Below, piece after piece: positions 15,490 through 25,029 of a stretch of 64,000 bases of DNA. This DNA is from Nocardia niigatensis NBRC 100131 (GTDB lineage: Bacteria > Actinomycetota > Actinomycetes > Mycobacteriales > Mycobacteriaceae). A program made the translations under genes and the position numbers. Under the pieces are notes generated by a model. It saw nothing but the letters and a program-made list of their open reading frames with translations. It was not told the DNA's origin and searched no databases. The stretch covers positions 155,623 through 219,622 of the forward strand of contig NZ_BAGC01000113.1 of NCBI RefSeq assembly GCF_000308655.1, written 5' to 3'. Position 1 is the stretch's first letter. Every line of letters starts with the position of its first letter.

Positions 15490-16896
15490 GTGCTGTGTCG
15501 CCTGCGAAATATTGTTGGTGCCTTGATGATCGGGTGGTGCACGATCCTCGGCTACGGCGCCGCACCGGGATTCGCACAACCACCCGACAACGGAGCGCCC
15601 ACGATCCCGCCCGGAATCGCCTTGCCCTCACTGCCCGAGATCCAACAGTGGATCGACGAGGTGATCCCCGCACCGGCCCTGAGCCCGGCTCCGGCGAACT
15701 CACCCTTGGTCGACACTCCGGACCTGACACCGGAATTGGCGGCGCTGCGGGCCGCGGCCATGCCCGCCGCCATCGGTGACTCCTTCGTCGACGCCTGGCC
15801 CGACGGGCTCGACGGTGTTGACCCGGGCGGCATCGTCGCGGTCCGCGATGTAACCGCCACGGCCGCACCCACACTGATCGTGCCGGTGCGGCAGGTCCTG
15901 CAACTGAAATACCGCACCAACGACTCTCACGACGAGGCCTCCTACGGCATTGTCAGTCTGGTGCTGCCGGTGGGTGATTGGACCGGGCCGGGCGAGCGGC
16001 CGGTGGTGGTCAACAACCTGCCCATCGACGCGCTGGGCCGCGACTGCAACCCCAGTTACACGCTCGCACACGGCTTCTCCCGGGTCTCCAACTTCACCGG
16101 GTATATCCTGCCCACCACCCAGCTGGCGCTGCTGCGCGGCTACGCGGTGCTGATCACCGACCACGAGGGCCCGCGCATGGCCTATGCCGAGCCCATCGTG
16201 GCCGGGCACGCCATCCTCGACGCCATTCGCGCGGTGCGCAATCAGCTCCCGGATGAGCTGGGCGACAGCAGGTTCGGCATGATCGGCTACTCCGGCGGGG
16301 CCATCGCCACCAACGGCGCGGTGAAGCTCATGTCCGAGTACGCCCCTGAGCTCTCCGAGGTGGTGGTCGGCGCGGCCCTGGGCGGCGTGCCCGCCGATTT
16401 CAGCCTGCTGGCGCACTCCATGAACGCCAATCTGGCCTCGGGGGTGTTCCTGGCCGCGGTCTTCGGCATCGGCCGCGAGCGGCCCGAAATCCTGGCCCGC
16501 ATGAACCATCTGGCGCAGTGGGCGGCGGTGTCGGTGATCAACAGCCAGTGCAGTGAGGTGTTCGCGGTGCCGGGCGTGCTGCAGCTGCCCATCGACATCG
16601 CGGCCAATATCCCGGACCCGCTGAACAGCGATCTGGCCCACGAGATCTACCGCGTCACCCGCATGGACGGAAAGAAATCGCCTGTGCCGCTGTTCATCTA
16701 CAACGGCGAGCAGGAATTCTGGGTGCCCGCGGTGGGCGCGAAGAACCTCTACGAGGAGCAGTGCTCGCTCGGGGTGCCGGCGGTCTACCGCAGCGTCTTC
16801 GGCGAGCACTTCGTCGCCGCGGCCACCGGCTATCCCGAATCCCTCACCTGGCTCGACGCACGACTGCAGGGCATACCCGCGCCCGACGAATGCTGA
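15490..16896 (+). CDS. Secreted LIP-family lipase
   Basis: 468 aa with an N-terminal signal sequence (LRNIVGALMIGWCTILGYG, cleavage probably after GFA) and the alpha/beta-hydrolase fold of secretory lipases of the LIP family. The nucleophile elbow GYSGG places the catalytic serine at residue 268. A long Pro-rich N-terminal stretch and the LQLKYRTNDSHDE segment are typical of the family. AGGGG precedes the GTG start. Such enzymes hydrolyse triacylglycerols or esters outside the cell. It converges on the carboxylase gene, with a hairpin between. Confidence 0.88.
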   Translation: MLCRLRNIVGALMIGWCTILGYGAAPGFAQPPDNGAPTIPPGIALPSLPEIQQWIDEVIPAPALSPAPANSPLVDTPDLTPELAALRAAAMPAAIGDSFVDAWPDGLDGVDPGGIVAVRDVTATAAPTLIVPVRQVLQLKYRTNDSHDEASYGIVSLVLPVGDWTGPGERPVVVNNLPIDALGRDCNPSYTLAHGFSRVSNFTGYILPTTQLALLRGYAVLITDHEGPRMAYAEPIVAGHAILDAIRAVRNQLPDELGDSRFGMIGYSGGAIATNGAVKLMSEYAPELSEVVVGAALGGVPADFSLLAHSMNANLASGVFLAAVFGIGRERPEILARMNHLAQWAAVSVINSQCSEVFAVPGVLQLPIDIAANIPDPLNSDLAHEIYRVTRMDGKKSPVPLFIYNGEQEFWVPAVGAKNLYEEQCSLGVPAVYRSVFGEHFVAAATGYPESLTWLDARLQGIPAPDEC

Positions 16897-16904
16897 ACGC
16901 GGCC

Positions 16905-16940
16905 AACCCCTTCCACGGCCTCGCGGCGGTGAAAGGGGTT
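16905..16940. terminator. Hairpin between convergent lipase and carboxylase genes
   Basis: AACCCCTT (16905-16912) pairs with AAGGGGTT (16933-16940), with an inner CAC/GTG pairing. It sits in the 58 bp between the two stop codons and could serve both strands. Confidence 0.5.
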
Positions 16941-16954
16941 CCGGGGAAAGTCCC

Positions 16955-18505
16955 TTACATCGGGAACAGGTTGTGCTTGCGCGGGTTGTGCTTGCGAACC
17001 GCGTTCTTGTCGCGGAGCAGGCGCAGCGCCTTGCGGATCTCGAGGCGGGTCGAGGAGGGCTCGATGACCGCGTCGATGTAGCCGCGCTCCGCGGCCACCC
17101 ACGGGTTGTCGATGAGCGCGTTGTAGAAGTCCACCATCTGCTGGCGCACGGTGTCGCGCTGTTCCGGCGGGGTGGCGGCGAGGGTCTTCTTACCGGTGAC
17201 GGTGACCATGCCGTCCGCGCCGATGACCGCGATGCGGGCGGTCGGCCACGCCAGGTTGATGTCGGCGCCCAGCTGCTTGCAGCCCATGACCGCGTAGCCG
17301 CCGCCGTAGGCCTTGCGGGTCACGATGGTGATGATCGGGACCGTGGCCTCGATGAGCGCGCGGAACATGCGGCCGCCGCGCTTGATGACGCCGAGCCGCT
17401 CCTCCTCGACGCCCGGCAACACGCCCGGGGTGTCGACGACATAGACGAGCGGGATGTTGAAGGCGTCGCAGAGCCGGATGAAGTACGCGCCCTTGTCCGA
17501 ACAGGCCGCGTCCAGCGCGCCGCCCAGCACCATCGGCTGGTTGGCGACGACGCCGACCGGGCGGCCGTCCACGCGGGCGAAGCCGGTGATGAGGTTCTGC
17601 GCGGCGCCCGCACCGACCTCGAGGAACGCGCCGTCGTCGAAGAGCCGCAGCAGCACCTCGTGCATGTCGTAGCCCTGGCGGTCGGAGTCCGGGATGATCC
17701 GGTCCAGCTCCCGATCGGAGTCGGTGATCTCCGGTTCGAGGCCCGGGTTGATGATCGGCGGCTGCTCCAGGCAGCTGGTCGGCATGTAGCTGAGGTATTC
17801 GCGCGCCCACTGCAGCGCGGCGGCCTCGGAGTCGGCGACATGGTGCAGCAGGCCGTTGCGGGACTGCACGGCCGCGCCGCCCAGTTCGTCGGCGCTGATC
17901 TCCTCGCCGGTGATGCCCTTGATGACCTCGGGCCCGGTGACGAACATGTACGACTTGTCGGTCGCGACGAGCACGTCCATATTGACCGGGCCGTACACCG
18001 AACCGGCCGCGCACTTGCCGAACATGACCGCGACCATCGGCACGTAACCCGACAGGTCCTCCTGCAGCCGGCACATGGTGGCGTACCAGGCCAGCGAGGT
18101 CACGCCCTCCTGGATGCGCGCGCCACCCGAGTCGTTGATGACGACGACCGGGCAGGCGTTGTTGTACGCGAATTCCATGGCGACGCGGACGCGGCGGCCG
18201 AAGCTCTCACCGACCGAGCCACCCTGCACCGTCGACTCGTGGGAGATGACCACGACCGGGCGGCCGTCGATGGTGCCGCGACCGGTGACCACACCGTCGC
18301 CGTAGAGCGCGTTGGGCTGACCGGGCGAGCGCATGAGCGCGCCCATCTCGACAAAGCTGCCCTGGTCCAGCAGCATGTTGACCCGTTTTCGGGCGCTGGC
18401 AACGCCTTTGGCAAGACGCTTCTGGATGCCCTTCTCGCCGGTGGGCTCTTCGGCGATCTCCAGGAGCTTGCGCAGTTCCGCCAGCTTTTCCGCTGTACCC
18501 GTCAT
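16955..18505 (-). CDS. Acyl-CoA carboxylase beta (carboxyltransferase) subunit
   Basis: 516 aa, a full-length biotin-dependent carboxyltransferase. The N-terminal crotonase half has INDSGGARIQEGV (oxyanion-forming) and the C-terminal half has GYAVMGCKQLGADINLAWP and ARIAVIGADG. The opening TAEKLAELRKLLEIA and the phrase PDSD...YDMHEVLLRLFDDG recall mycobacterial AccD4 more than AccD5 or AccD6, which suggests a long-chain acyl-CoA substrate; this is from memory. No biotin-carrier alpha subunit is nearby, so it must share one encoded elsewhere. ATG at 18505. Confidence 0.9.
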   Translation of the reverse strand: MTGTAEKLAELRKLLEIAEEPTGEKGIQKRLAKGVASARKRVNMLLDQGSFVEMGALMRSPGQPNALYGDGVVTGRGTIDGRPVVVISHESTVQGGSVGESFGRRVRVAMEFAYNNACPVVVINDSGGARIQEGVTSLAWYATMCRLQEDLSGYVPMVAVMFGKCAAGSVYGPVNMDVLVATDKSYMFVTGPEVIKGITGEEISADELGGAAVQSRNGLLHHVADSEAAALQWAREYLSYMPTSCLEQPPIINPGLEPEITDSDRELDRIIPDSDRQGYDMHEVLLRLFDDGAFLEVGAGAAQNLITGFARVDGRPVGVVANQPMVLGGALDAACSDKGAYFIRLCDAFNIPLVYVVDTPGVLPGVEEERLGVIKRGGRMFRALIEATVPIITIVTRKAYGGGYAVMGCKQLGADINLAWPTARIAVIGADGMVTVTGKKTLAATPPEQRDTVRQQMVDFYNALIDNPWVAAERGYIDAVIEPSSTRLEIRKALRLLRDKNAVRKHNPRKHNLFPM

Positions 18506-18674
18506 TACCTCGGTCTTGCCTTTCCGCCGACATCGGAGCGGGCTCGATCGCGCCCGTTTCGAGCCGGATCGCGGCTCGACCGCCCACGGTACCGTGCACT
18601 GCCGACCGCGAACCAATAAACGTGTCGGTAACCTATGCCGTGTTGTTAGCAAGGTCGGCGATACACTGCGGCCC

Positions 18675-20054
18675 GTGAGTTCACCTATGACTGTGCGAGC
18701 GGGGACGCCCGAGGTGATTCGGCCCGACCTCGACACCTTCGGGTTCTCGGAGTGGCGGCGGACCTCCATGGTCGGTGCCGTACTGGGTGGTTCGGTCGTG
18801 AGCAGCGTGCTGCGCCGCGGCCTGCGTCCCGCCAAGCGCAAGCGCGCCGCGGCCGAGGGCGTGGTGAACGGCTTCGAGACGCTGGGCCCGATGTTCGTGA
18901 AACTGGGCCAGCTCATCGCGTCCTCGCCGGGCGCGTTCCCGCGCGAGCTGGCCGACGCCTGCCTGCGCTGCCTCGATGACGTCCCGCCCTTCCCGGCCGC
19001 GGACGCCCGCGCCATCATCGAGGCCGATCTGGGCAAGCCGATCGCGGAGCTGTTCCGCGAATTCGACGACGAACCGCTGTCGGCGGCCTCCATCGCGCAG
19101 GTACACGCGTGCGTGCTGGCCGACGGCCGACCCGCGGTGGTGAAGGTGCAGCGGCCCGAGATCGCCCGGCGCATGATCGTTGATCTGCGCGCGGCCATGC
19201 GGCTGGCGCGCGCGCTGGAGAAGCGGTCGGAGAACGCCCGCGTCGCCAATGCCCAGGCGGTGGTGCGGGACCTGTACGAGGCGACCGTCGCCGAACTGAA
19301 CTTCCTCATCGAGGCCGACAATCAGACCCAGGCCCGCGACCATCTGACGGCCTTCGGCGACAACACCAATGTGGCCGTGCCCGAGGTGTATTGGGAGTAC
19401 TGCGCGCCGCGGGTGCTGTGCATGGAACGCATGCGCGGCATGCCGTTGGACCGCTTCGACGACATCCGCGCGGCGCATCCGGAACCGGAGCTGCTGATCC
19501 GTCGCCTGGTGAAGGCGTGGATGGAATCGGTTGCGGTGCACGGTCTCTTCCACGGTGACGTGCACGCCGGCAACCTGTGGCTGCTCGACGACGGCCGGGT
19601 TGCCATGCTCGATTTCGGCATCGTCGGACGCATGGAGACCGAGTGGCGCGAGTTCGTGCGGGCCCTGTTCTTCGCCAGCTCCATCGACAACGACTTCCGT
19701 CCGGTCGCGCGCGCCCTGCGCAAACTGGACCTGGTCTCCGACGACAGCGGCGACGACGCCACCATCGGCCGCCAGCTGGCCGTGGCCCTGGGCCCGGTGC
19801 TCTCGGGTAGCCTCGACCGGCTCGACCTGGGTGTGGTCTCGGCCCGCCTGCTCGAATTCGGCAAGCGCCGCGGCGCGTCGGGTCCGCAACAGCTGGTCAT
19901 GATGGGCAAGCAGCTCGGCTACTTCGAGCGCTACGCGGTGGCACTGGCTCCCGGCTGGAAGCTGGGCCGCGACCTGTACCTGTTCCGCAATATCTTCCCC
20001 GCCGAGGTGGCCGCCAAGGTCGCCGAGGACGGCCTCACCCTTCCCGCCGACTGA
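18675..20054 (+). CDS. ABC1/UbiB family atypical kinase
   Basis: About 459 aa. The UbiB hallmarks are present in order: KLGQ in MFVKLGQLIASSPGAFP, the Ala-rich loop SAASIAQVHA replacing the Gly-rich loop, the lysine of VVKVQRPEI, HGDVHAGNLWL and MLDFG. UbiB proteins are membrane-associated ATPases involved in isoprenoid-quinone or lipid handling. The start is GTG 18675 or ATG 18687. It diverges from the carboxylase gene. In M. tuberculosis the homologue Rv0647c neighbours an alpha-mannosidase (Rv0648), and a GH38 gene lies 1.9 kb away here. Confidence 0.88.
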   Translation: MSSPMTVRAGTPEVIRPDLDTFGFSEWRRTSMVGAVLGGSVVSSVLRRGLRPAKRKRAAAEGVVNGFETLGPMFVKLGQLIASSPGAFPRELADACLRCLDDVPPFPAADARAIIEADLGKPIAELFREFDDEPLSAASIAQVHACVLADGRPAVVKVQRPEIARRMIVDLRAAMRLARALEKRSENARVANAQAVVRDLYEATVAELNFLIEADNQTQARDHLTAFGDNTNVAVPEVYWEYCAPRVLCMERMRGMPLDRFDDIRAAHPEPELLIRRLVKAWMESVAVHGLFHGDVHAGNLWLLDDGRVAMLDFGIVGRMETEWREFVRALFFASSIDNDFRPVARALRKLDLVSDDSGDDATIGRQLAVALGPVLSGSLDRLDLGVVSARLLEFGKRRGASGPQQLVMMGKQLGYFERYAVALAPGWKLGRDLYLFRNIFPAEVAAKVAEDGLTLPAD

Positions 20055-20062
20055 CAGCGTTC

Positions 20063-20092
20063 CGCGCTGACGGCCATGTTGCCGTCAGCGCG
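20063..20092. terminator. Hairpin terminator after the ABC1 kinase gene
   Basis: CGCGCTGACGGC (20063-20074) and GCCGTCAGCGCG (20081-20092) are perfect 12-bp arms around CATGTT, 8 bp after the stop codon. No T-tract follows. Confidence 0.55.
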
Positions 20093-20140
20093 CGCTGTCG
20101 GCATCCGGTCAGCGGCGACCGTCATCGTTCTTCTCGTAGC

Positions 20141-20395
20141 CGGAAATACCAGCTCCGGCACGCCGACCTGATCACCAGCTACCCGGACAAGGCCCGCGAC
20201 CGGGCCGAGCGCATGATGCGGGCGGCGTCGGTGCAGGCGCACGCGCAGGCCGCCGAGCGGTTCGGACCACAGCGGCTGACCAACGAGGAGATCGAGCAGC
20301 GGCGCGCGGAGGCGAAGGCGCGGGCCGGCAAGCTGCGGGCGGATCTGCCCGCACATGGCGCCCGGCCGGCCGCCGAACTGGGCGGGAAAGCCTGA
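20141..20395 (+). pseudogene. C-terminal remnant of an unidentified gene
   Basis: An open stretch reads RKYQLRHADLITSYPDKARD and continues RAERMMRAASVQAHAQAAE, then a charged helical tail (LTNEEIEQRRAEAKARAGKL). It has the amino-acid texture of a real coding sequence, but there is no ATG, GTG or TTG before codon 20213, and the upstream part is the terminator hairpin of the preceding gene. It probably is the last 85 codons of a gene whose front was deleted. A 60-aa product from ATG 20213 is the alternative. I do not recognise the family. Confidence 0.4.
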
Positions 20396-20486
20396 GAGAA
20401 GAGCCAGGAAACGCTCAGGCTACGACCAGATTCGCCCGGCACTGTGGAGAACGGAAACAGTGTCGGGCGAGCGCGTGAGGTGCGGA

Positions 20487-20837
20487 ATGGTCGAAATCGA
20501 GGTCACCGGAACCACTGTGACGCTGCACGTCACCGGCGCTCACCGTCTGCTCGCGCTGCGGGAGCACGTCAGCTTCGATCTGTCCCAGGTCACCGCCCTC
20601 GCGCCGGCGCCGGTGGATCTGCGTCCGCCGTGGGTGCGGGCGCCGGGCACGTTCTTCCCGGGCGTGATCGCCGCGGGCATCTTCCGCGGCAAGGGCCGCA
20701 AGGAATTCTGGGATACGCGCTTCGACGGTCAGGGCGTGCTGATCGATCTGGCGGGGTCGGAGATCACCCGCCTGGTCGTGGATGTCGCCGATCCGCAGCT
20801 CGTGTTGCGGCAGCTGTCCTCGGCGATCGCGGCCTGA
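20487..20837 (+). CDS. Small beta-rich protein, PH-like fold suspected
   Basis: 116 aa. Alternating beta-strand patterns (VEIEVTGTTVTLHVTG, LLALREHVSFDLSQVTAL, GVLIDLAG, RLVVDVADPQ) and the insertion FRGKGRKEFWDTRF match a group of short actinobacterial proteins of PH-like appearance. Function is unknown. GAGG lies just before the ATG at 20487. It stands alone between the gene remnant and small secreted proteins. Confidence 0.6.
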   Translation: MVEIEVTGTTVTLHVTGAHRLLALREHVSFDLSQVTALAPAPVDLRPPWVRAPGTFFPGVIAAGIFRGKGRKEFWDTRFDGQGVLIDLAGSEITRLVVDVADPQLVLRQLSSAIAA

Positions 20838-20955
20838 TTCGGGCGGCCGCGGCTGTGTGTATGCCGCTCGTGCCGCAAGCCTGTTCGCGTGGCGACGGCA
20901 CGAGACGGGAGATGGACGGGGGACGTGGGAATTGGCAGTAGGTCGGATGGAACTG

Positions 20956-21180
20956 TCAGGGAGTGTTGCAGAGGAATCCACCGGCGGGAGGCGGGACCGG
21001 AACGATCCTTTCCGGTGCCACCGCCGCCGGGCCGTTGCCGGCGGGGCCGTGGGGAGCTCCGGGACTCGCGGGTGGCGTACCGATATCGCCCGAACCCCAC
21101 GCCGCGGAGGGGTTCAGGGTGAATACGGTTGCACAAACGAACGCACCGACAAGCAGGCCGATGGCTTTCTTTCGTGTCAT
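20956..21180 (-). CDS. Small secreted Pro/Gly-rich peptide
   Basis: 74 aa. MTRKKAIGLLVGAFVCAT begins a signal peptide with probable cleavage after SAAWG. The mature part is about 45 residues rich in Pro, Gly and Ala with one cysteine near the end (GGFLCNTP). Such short secreted peptides are common in Nocardia and have no known role. No clear ribosome-binding site is seen before the ATG at 21180, which lowers confidence. Confidence 0.45.
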   Translation of the reverse strand: MTRKKAIGLLVGAFVCATVFTLNPSAAWGSGDIGTPPASPGAPHGPAGNGPAAVAPERIVPVPPPAGGFLCNTP

Positions 21181-21443
21181 GGAATATGACGCTACAACCA
21201 GCTCAACGCAATTCGTGGCAAGCAACGTCGTCTCGGAATGTCGCGGACCTGCCGATCGTATGTACTGGGCTTTGAATTGAGCTGCGGCACAAGCAGACTA
21301 ATTGGTCGGATTAATTCGCTCCCGGATTATCGGGCTATGGGCTGCTTCAGTGCACGTTTCGATCACGAACGGGCGTGTCTGCGGTGGATTCGTCCGATTC
21401 TGTTGTTCCCTGCCAGTCGGAGGACCGACCGGGAGGAAATCGA

Positions 21444-21875
21444 ATGACTGTAGGGCCGGGTTCCAGGATCGCCATCACGGCGGCGCTCACGCTGGCGGTT
21501 TCCGCCGCGGTGATCGGCGCGGCGCCCGTCGGGGCGGCCGCGGGATCGTGCGGAGCGAGCCTCGGGGACTATCGCGGGGAGTTCGTCGCGGCGGAGGATC
21601 CCTCGAATGTGCTGAGTTTCGACGGTGCGGGCGGCATCGCATTTCGCAGTTCTCGCTTCGGGATCGGCGAGGGCATCTATACCGTCATTCCCACCGGCGG
21701 ATTCTCGGCCACTTTGCGCCTGACGGACAGCGGCGAGGATGTCGCGCGACCGGGTAATGAGCGGGCGATGGTGAAGAGTACGGCGTTCGTCTGCCCGACG
21801 CCCGGTCCCACCGTCGGGAATTTCAGTTCCCTGGATCAGAGCGGCCGGCGATTCAACTATGTGCGGTCGAGCTGA
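21444..21875 (+). CDS. Secreted protein of unknown function
   Basis: 143 aa with a signal peptide (ITAALTLAVSAAVIGAAPVG, cleavage likely after GAAAG). The mature part has two cysteines (SCGASLGDY, FVCPTPGP) that could form a disulfide, and strands typical of a small beta-sandwich. GGAGG lies 7 nt before the ATG at 21444. I recognise no family. It converges on the mannosidase with 55 bp between stops. Confidence 0.6.
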   Translation: MTVGPGSRIAITAALTLAVSAAVIGAAPVGAAAGSCGASLGDYRGEFVAAEDPSNVLSFDGAGGIAFRSSRFGIGEGIYTVIPTGGFSATLRLTDSGEDVARPGNERAMVKSTAFVCPTPGPTVGNFSSLDQSGRRFNYVRSS

Positions 21876-21930
21876 ACGAACCACGTCCGCTGTGGGACAC
21901 GGGTTTTCGGAGTTCGGTACGCGAATGGCG

Positions 21931-24900
21931 TCACGGGCGGCCGAATCGGAGAGTGACGAGCTGGAAAGGCCGCAGGCGCAATCGAATTCCCCGGTCCTCC
22001 GGTGTCGCGCTCGGCTCGTCGGGTAGCGGTCGCTCCAGCAGATCGCAGCACTGGAAGCCGGTGTTCTCGAATTCGGGGGTCAGCCGCGCCGAGGCGCGGC
22101 CGCCGCCGGCCTCGTAGACGCGCACGATCACATCACCCGACCCGTCGTCGGCGAGTTTGACGGCGCTGGTCACGACGTCGTCGTTGTCGACGGTGACCAG
22201 CGGGGCGACGGGTTCGGCGACCCCGGGTGTGAAGGGCGGCAGATTGATGCGGTAGCCCGCCCGGACCGCGTCGGTGATCGAGGCGCCGGGAACCAGGGCG
22301 TGCCGGAAACGGTGGGTGCCGTGGTCGGTGTCTGGGTCGGGGAATCGCGGCGCCCGCAGCAGCGAGGCGCGCACGGTGACGGTGGCGCCCCCGTCCGGAC
22401 GGACCGTGCGGGTGAGGTCGTGGCCGTAGGTGGAGTCGTTGACCAGGGCGACGCCCCAGCCGGGTTCGGCCAGCTGGATGAAACGGTGATTGCACGCCTC
22501 GAATTTGGCGTACTCCCAACTGGTGTTGGTGTGGGTGGGGCGGAAGAGGTGGCCGAACTGGGTTTCGGACGCGTACCGGTCGGCGTGGATATCCAGGGGG
22601 AACGCGAGCTTGAGGAATTTCTCCGTCTCGTGCCAGTCGACGGAGGTGGCGATCTCCAGGGCCGGGTCGCCCGCTCTCAGGGTGAGGGTCTGCTCGACCG
22701 TCGAGGACCCGAAGGATCGTCCGAGGCGGACCGCGACCGAGGCCGGTGAATCCGTCTCCGCCGCAAGGAAGTCGACGTCGATCAGATCGGTGACGGTATT
22801 GCGGTAGAACCGGTCGACATCCCACGCGTCCCAGGAGTTCGGGTAATCCTGGTGCAGCTGCAGCAGATTCGCCGTCGCACCCGGTGGCAGGGTTTCGCGA
22901 TCATTCCGAATGTCGTACATCGACACCAGCAGCCCGCGGGCATCGACCTCGGCCAGCACCAGGCCGTTCTCCAGCTCGAACCCGCCGCCGGCCCGCTCGG
23001 TCACCGTGCAGTTCCGGCCCGTCTCCTCGACCGCCGCGCCGCCGGCGGGTATCCCGCGCCAGGCGTGTGGGGCCGGATTGAAGATATTGGGCCCGGACCG
23101 TTCACCGCCGAGCGCCCATTGCGCGCGCTCGATGATCGCCGACAGCTCGGCGGCGACCTCGGTGTAGGCGCGCTCGGCCTCCCGATGCACCCACGCGATC
23201 GAGGATCCGGGCAGGATGTCGTGGAACTGGTGCAACAGCACGGTCTTCCAGAGCCGGTCCAGTTCGGCGGCGGGGTACTCGGCCCCGACCCGGACAGCCG
23301 CGGTGGCCGCCCACAGCTCGGCTTCGCGCAGCAGATGTTCACTGCGCCGATTGCCCTGCTTGGTCCTGGCCTGGCTGGTCAGGGTCGCGCGATGCAGCTC
23401 CAGGTACAGCTCGCCGACCCACACCGCCGGGTTCGGGTATTCGGCCTGGGCCGCGGCGAAGAAGTCGGCGGGCCGCTCCCAGCGGACCGTCGGCGAACCC
23501 TCCAGATCACGCATGCGGGCCGCTTTGGCGATCATCTCGCGGGTGGTCCCGCCGCCGCCGTCGCCCCATCCGGTCGGTGCGAGCGACCGGGTGGCCCGGC
23601 CCTTCTCCTTGAAATTCCGTGCCGCGTGGGCGATCTCGCGGCCCTGCATCGAGCAGTTGTAGGTGTCGATGGGCGGGAAGTGGGTGAAGATGCGGGTCCC
23701 GTCGATGCCTTCCCACAGGAAGGTGTGGTGCGGGAACTGGTTGGTCTGACTCCACGAGATCTTCTGCGTCAGCAGCCATTTGGAGCCCGCCGCCTTGATG
23801 ATCTGGGGCAGCCCGGCGGCGAAGCCGAAGGTGTCGGGCAGCCAGGCCTCCTTGTTGTCGATGCCGAACTCTTCGAGGAAGAACCGCTTGCCGTGCACGA
23901 ACTGCCGCGCCATGGCCTCCGAGCCCGGCATATTGGTGTCGGATTCGACCCACATGCCGCCGGTCGGCACGAACCGCCCTTCGGCGACCGCCGCCTTGAC
24001 CCGCGCGTATACCTCGGGCCGATGCTGCTTGAGGAAATCGTATTGTGCCGCCTGGGACATGGTGAAGATGAAGTCGGGGTCGTCGTCGAGCAGGGCGGTC
24101 ATATTGGCGGCGGTACGCGCGACCTTGCGCACGGTTTCGCGCAGCGGCCACAGCCAGGCCGTGTCGATGTGGGCGTGCCCGACCGCAGAGATCCGGTGCG
24201 CCGAGGCGGTGGCGGGCCGCGCGAGCACCTCGGCCAGGCAGGCGCGGGCGGCGCTCGCGCCCGCGTTCACGTGCTGGAGGTCGAGGGCGTCGAGGGCGCG
24301 TTCGATGGCCCGCACGATGTCGTAGCGCCGCGCGGGATCCTCCGGCATCTCGTGCATGAGCTCCCCGAGCACCTCGAGATCCTGCACCAGCTGCCAGACC
24401 TCCTCGTCGAACACCACGAGATCCATCCGGCCCAAACGGTATCGGGGCTCGTGCCCGGCGGTCTCCCGATCGCCCAGCCCGGTCGGCCCGAAGAACGGGA
24501 TGACCGGATTCGCCGCCGCCTCCACGTGCAGCAGCACCTGCTCACCGCCGGTCGCCGGGGCCGCCACCCGCACCCACTGATTGCGGGGATGCAATCCCTT
24601 CACCGGTGATCCGTCGGGGAGATACACCAGGCCCTCGCACTGGAATCCGGTCATGCCCTGGTCGAATCCGAGATCGATGATGGCCTCGACCGTCCGGCCG
24701 GCCCAGCTCTGCGGCACGGTGCCCTCGACCGTCAGCCAGCTGGTGCCCCACGGCGCTCCCCAGCGGGCGCCCGGTGCGGTCGGGGTTCGCGGCGCGGCCA
24801 GCCCTTCCGCGACCGGCACCGGTTCGCCCGGCGCTGCCCAGATCGAGACCTGTAGTGGTACCGATTCGGGATGGACTGCGGGGACGATGCGGCCGAGCAC

Positions 24901-24942
24901 GCGCCCGAGCCTGTCCTCGATCAACCGGCGGTCATCGTGCAT
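21931..24942 (-). CDS. GH38 alpha-mannosidase
   Basis: 1003 aa, the full length of a bacterial class II alpha-mannosidase. The zinc-binding motif GHAHIDTAWLWP is near residue 255 and the nucleophile aspartate is in LPDTFGFAAGLPQI at about residue 370. The middle three-helix domain and C-terminal beta-sandwich (DVDRFYRNTVTDL onwards) are complete. GAGGGAG lies 8 nt before the ATG. Likely role: trimming mannosylated glycans or glycolipids. No signal peptide, so it is cytoplasmic. M. tuberculosis Rv0648 is the presumed orthologue. Confidence 0.9.
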   Translation of the reverse strand: MHDDRRLIEDRLGRVLGRIVPAVHPESVPLQVSIWAAPGEPVPVAEGLAAPRTPTAPGARWGAPWGTSWLTVEGTVPQSWAGRTVEAIIDLGFDQGMTGFQCEGLVYLPDGSPVKGLHPRNQWVRVAAPATGGEQVLLHVEAAANPVIPFFGPTGLGDRETAGHEPRYRLGRMDLVVFDEEVWQLVQDLEVLGELMHEMPEDPARRYDIVRAIERALDALDLQHVNAGASAARACLAEVLARPATASAHRISAVGHAHIDTAWLWPLRETVRKVARTAANMTALLDDDPDFIFTMSQAAQYDFLKQHRPEVYARVKAAVAEGRFVPTGGMWVESDTNMPGSEAMARQFVHGKRFFLEEFGIDNKEAWLPDTFGFAAGLPQIIKAAGSKWLLTQKISWSQTNQFPHHTFLWEGIDGTRIFTHFPPIDTYNCSMQGREIAHAARNFKEKGRATRSLAPTGWGDGGGGTTREMIAKAARMRDLEGSPTVRWERPADFFAAAQAEYPNPAVWVGELYLELHRATLTSQARTKQGNRRSEHLLREAELWAATAAVRVGAEYPAAELDRLWKTVLLHQFHDILPGSSIAWVHREAERAYTEVAAELSAIIERAQWALGGERSGPNIFNPAPHAWRGIPAGGAAVEETGRNCTVTERAGGGFELENGLVLAEVDARGLLVSMYDIRNDRETLPPGATANLLQLHQDYPNSWDAWDVDRFYRNTVTDLIDVDFLAAETDSPASVAVRLGRSFGSSTVEQTLTLRAGDPALEIATSVDWHETEKFLKLAFPLDIHADRYASETQFGHLFRPTHTNTSWEYAKFEACNHRFIQLAEPGWGVALVNDSTYGHDLTRTVRPDGGATVTVRASLLRAPRFPDPDTDHGTHRFRHALVPGASITDAVRAGYRINLPPFTPGVAEPVAPLVTVDNDDVVTSAVKLADDGSGDVIVRVYEAGGGRASARLTPEFENTGFQCCDLLERPLPDEPSATPEDRGIRLRLRPFQLVTLRFGRP

Positions 24943-25029
24943 GACGGTGGCTCCCTCGAACGTGGGTCGGGACCGGCAAACCGTGTTGCGCCCGACTCTA
25001 TCGGCCGCGGGGCCTGCCTGCCGGGATGA

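Noticed and set aside
14480..15874. Long leftward open frame opposite the thioesterase and lipase genes
   Set aside because: Low-complexity Arg/Gly/His composition and no ribosome-binding site; the rightward genes have clear domains.
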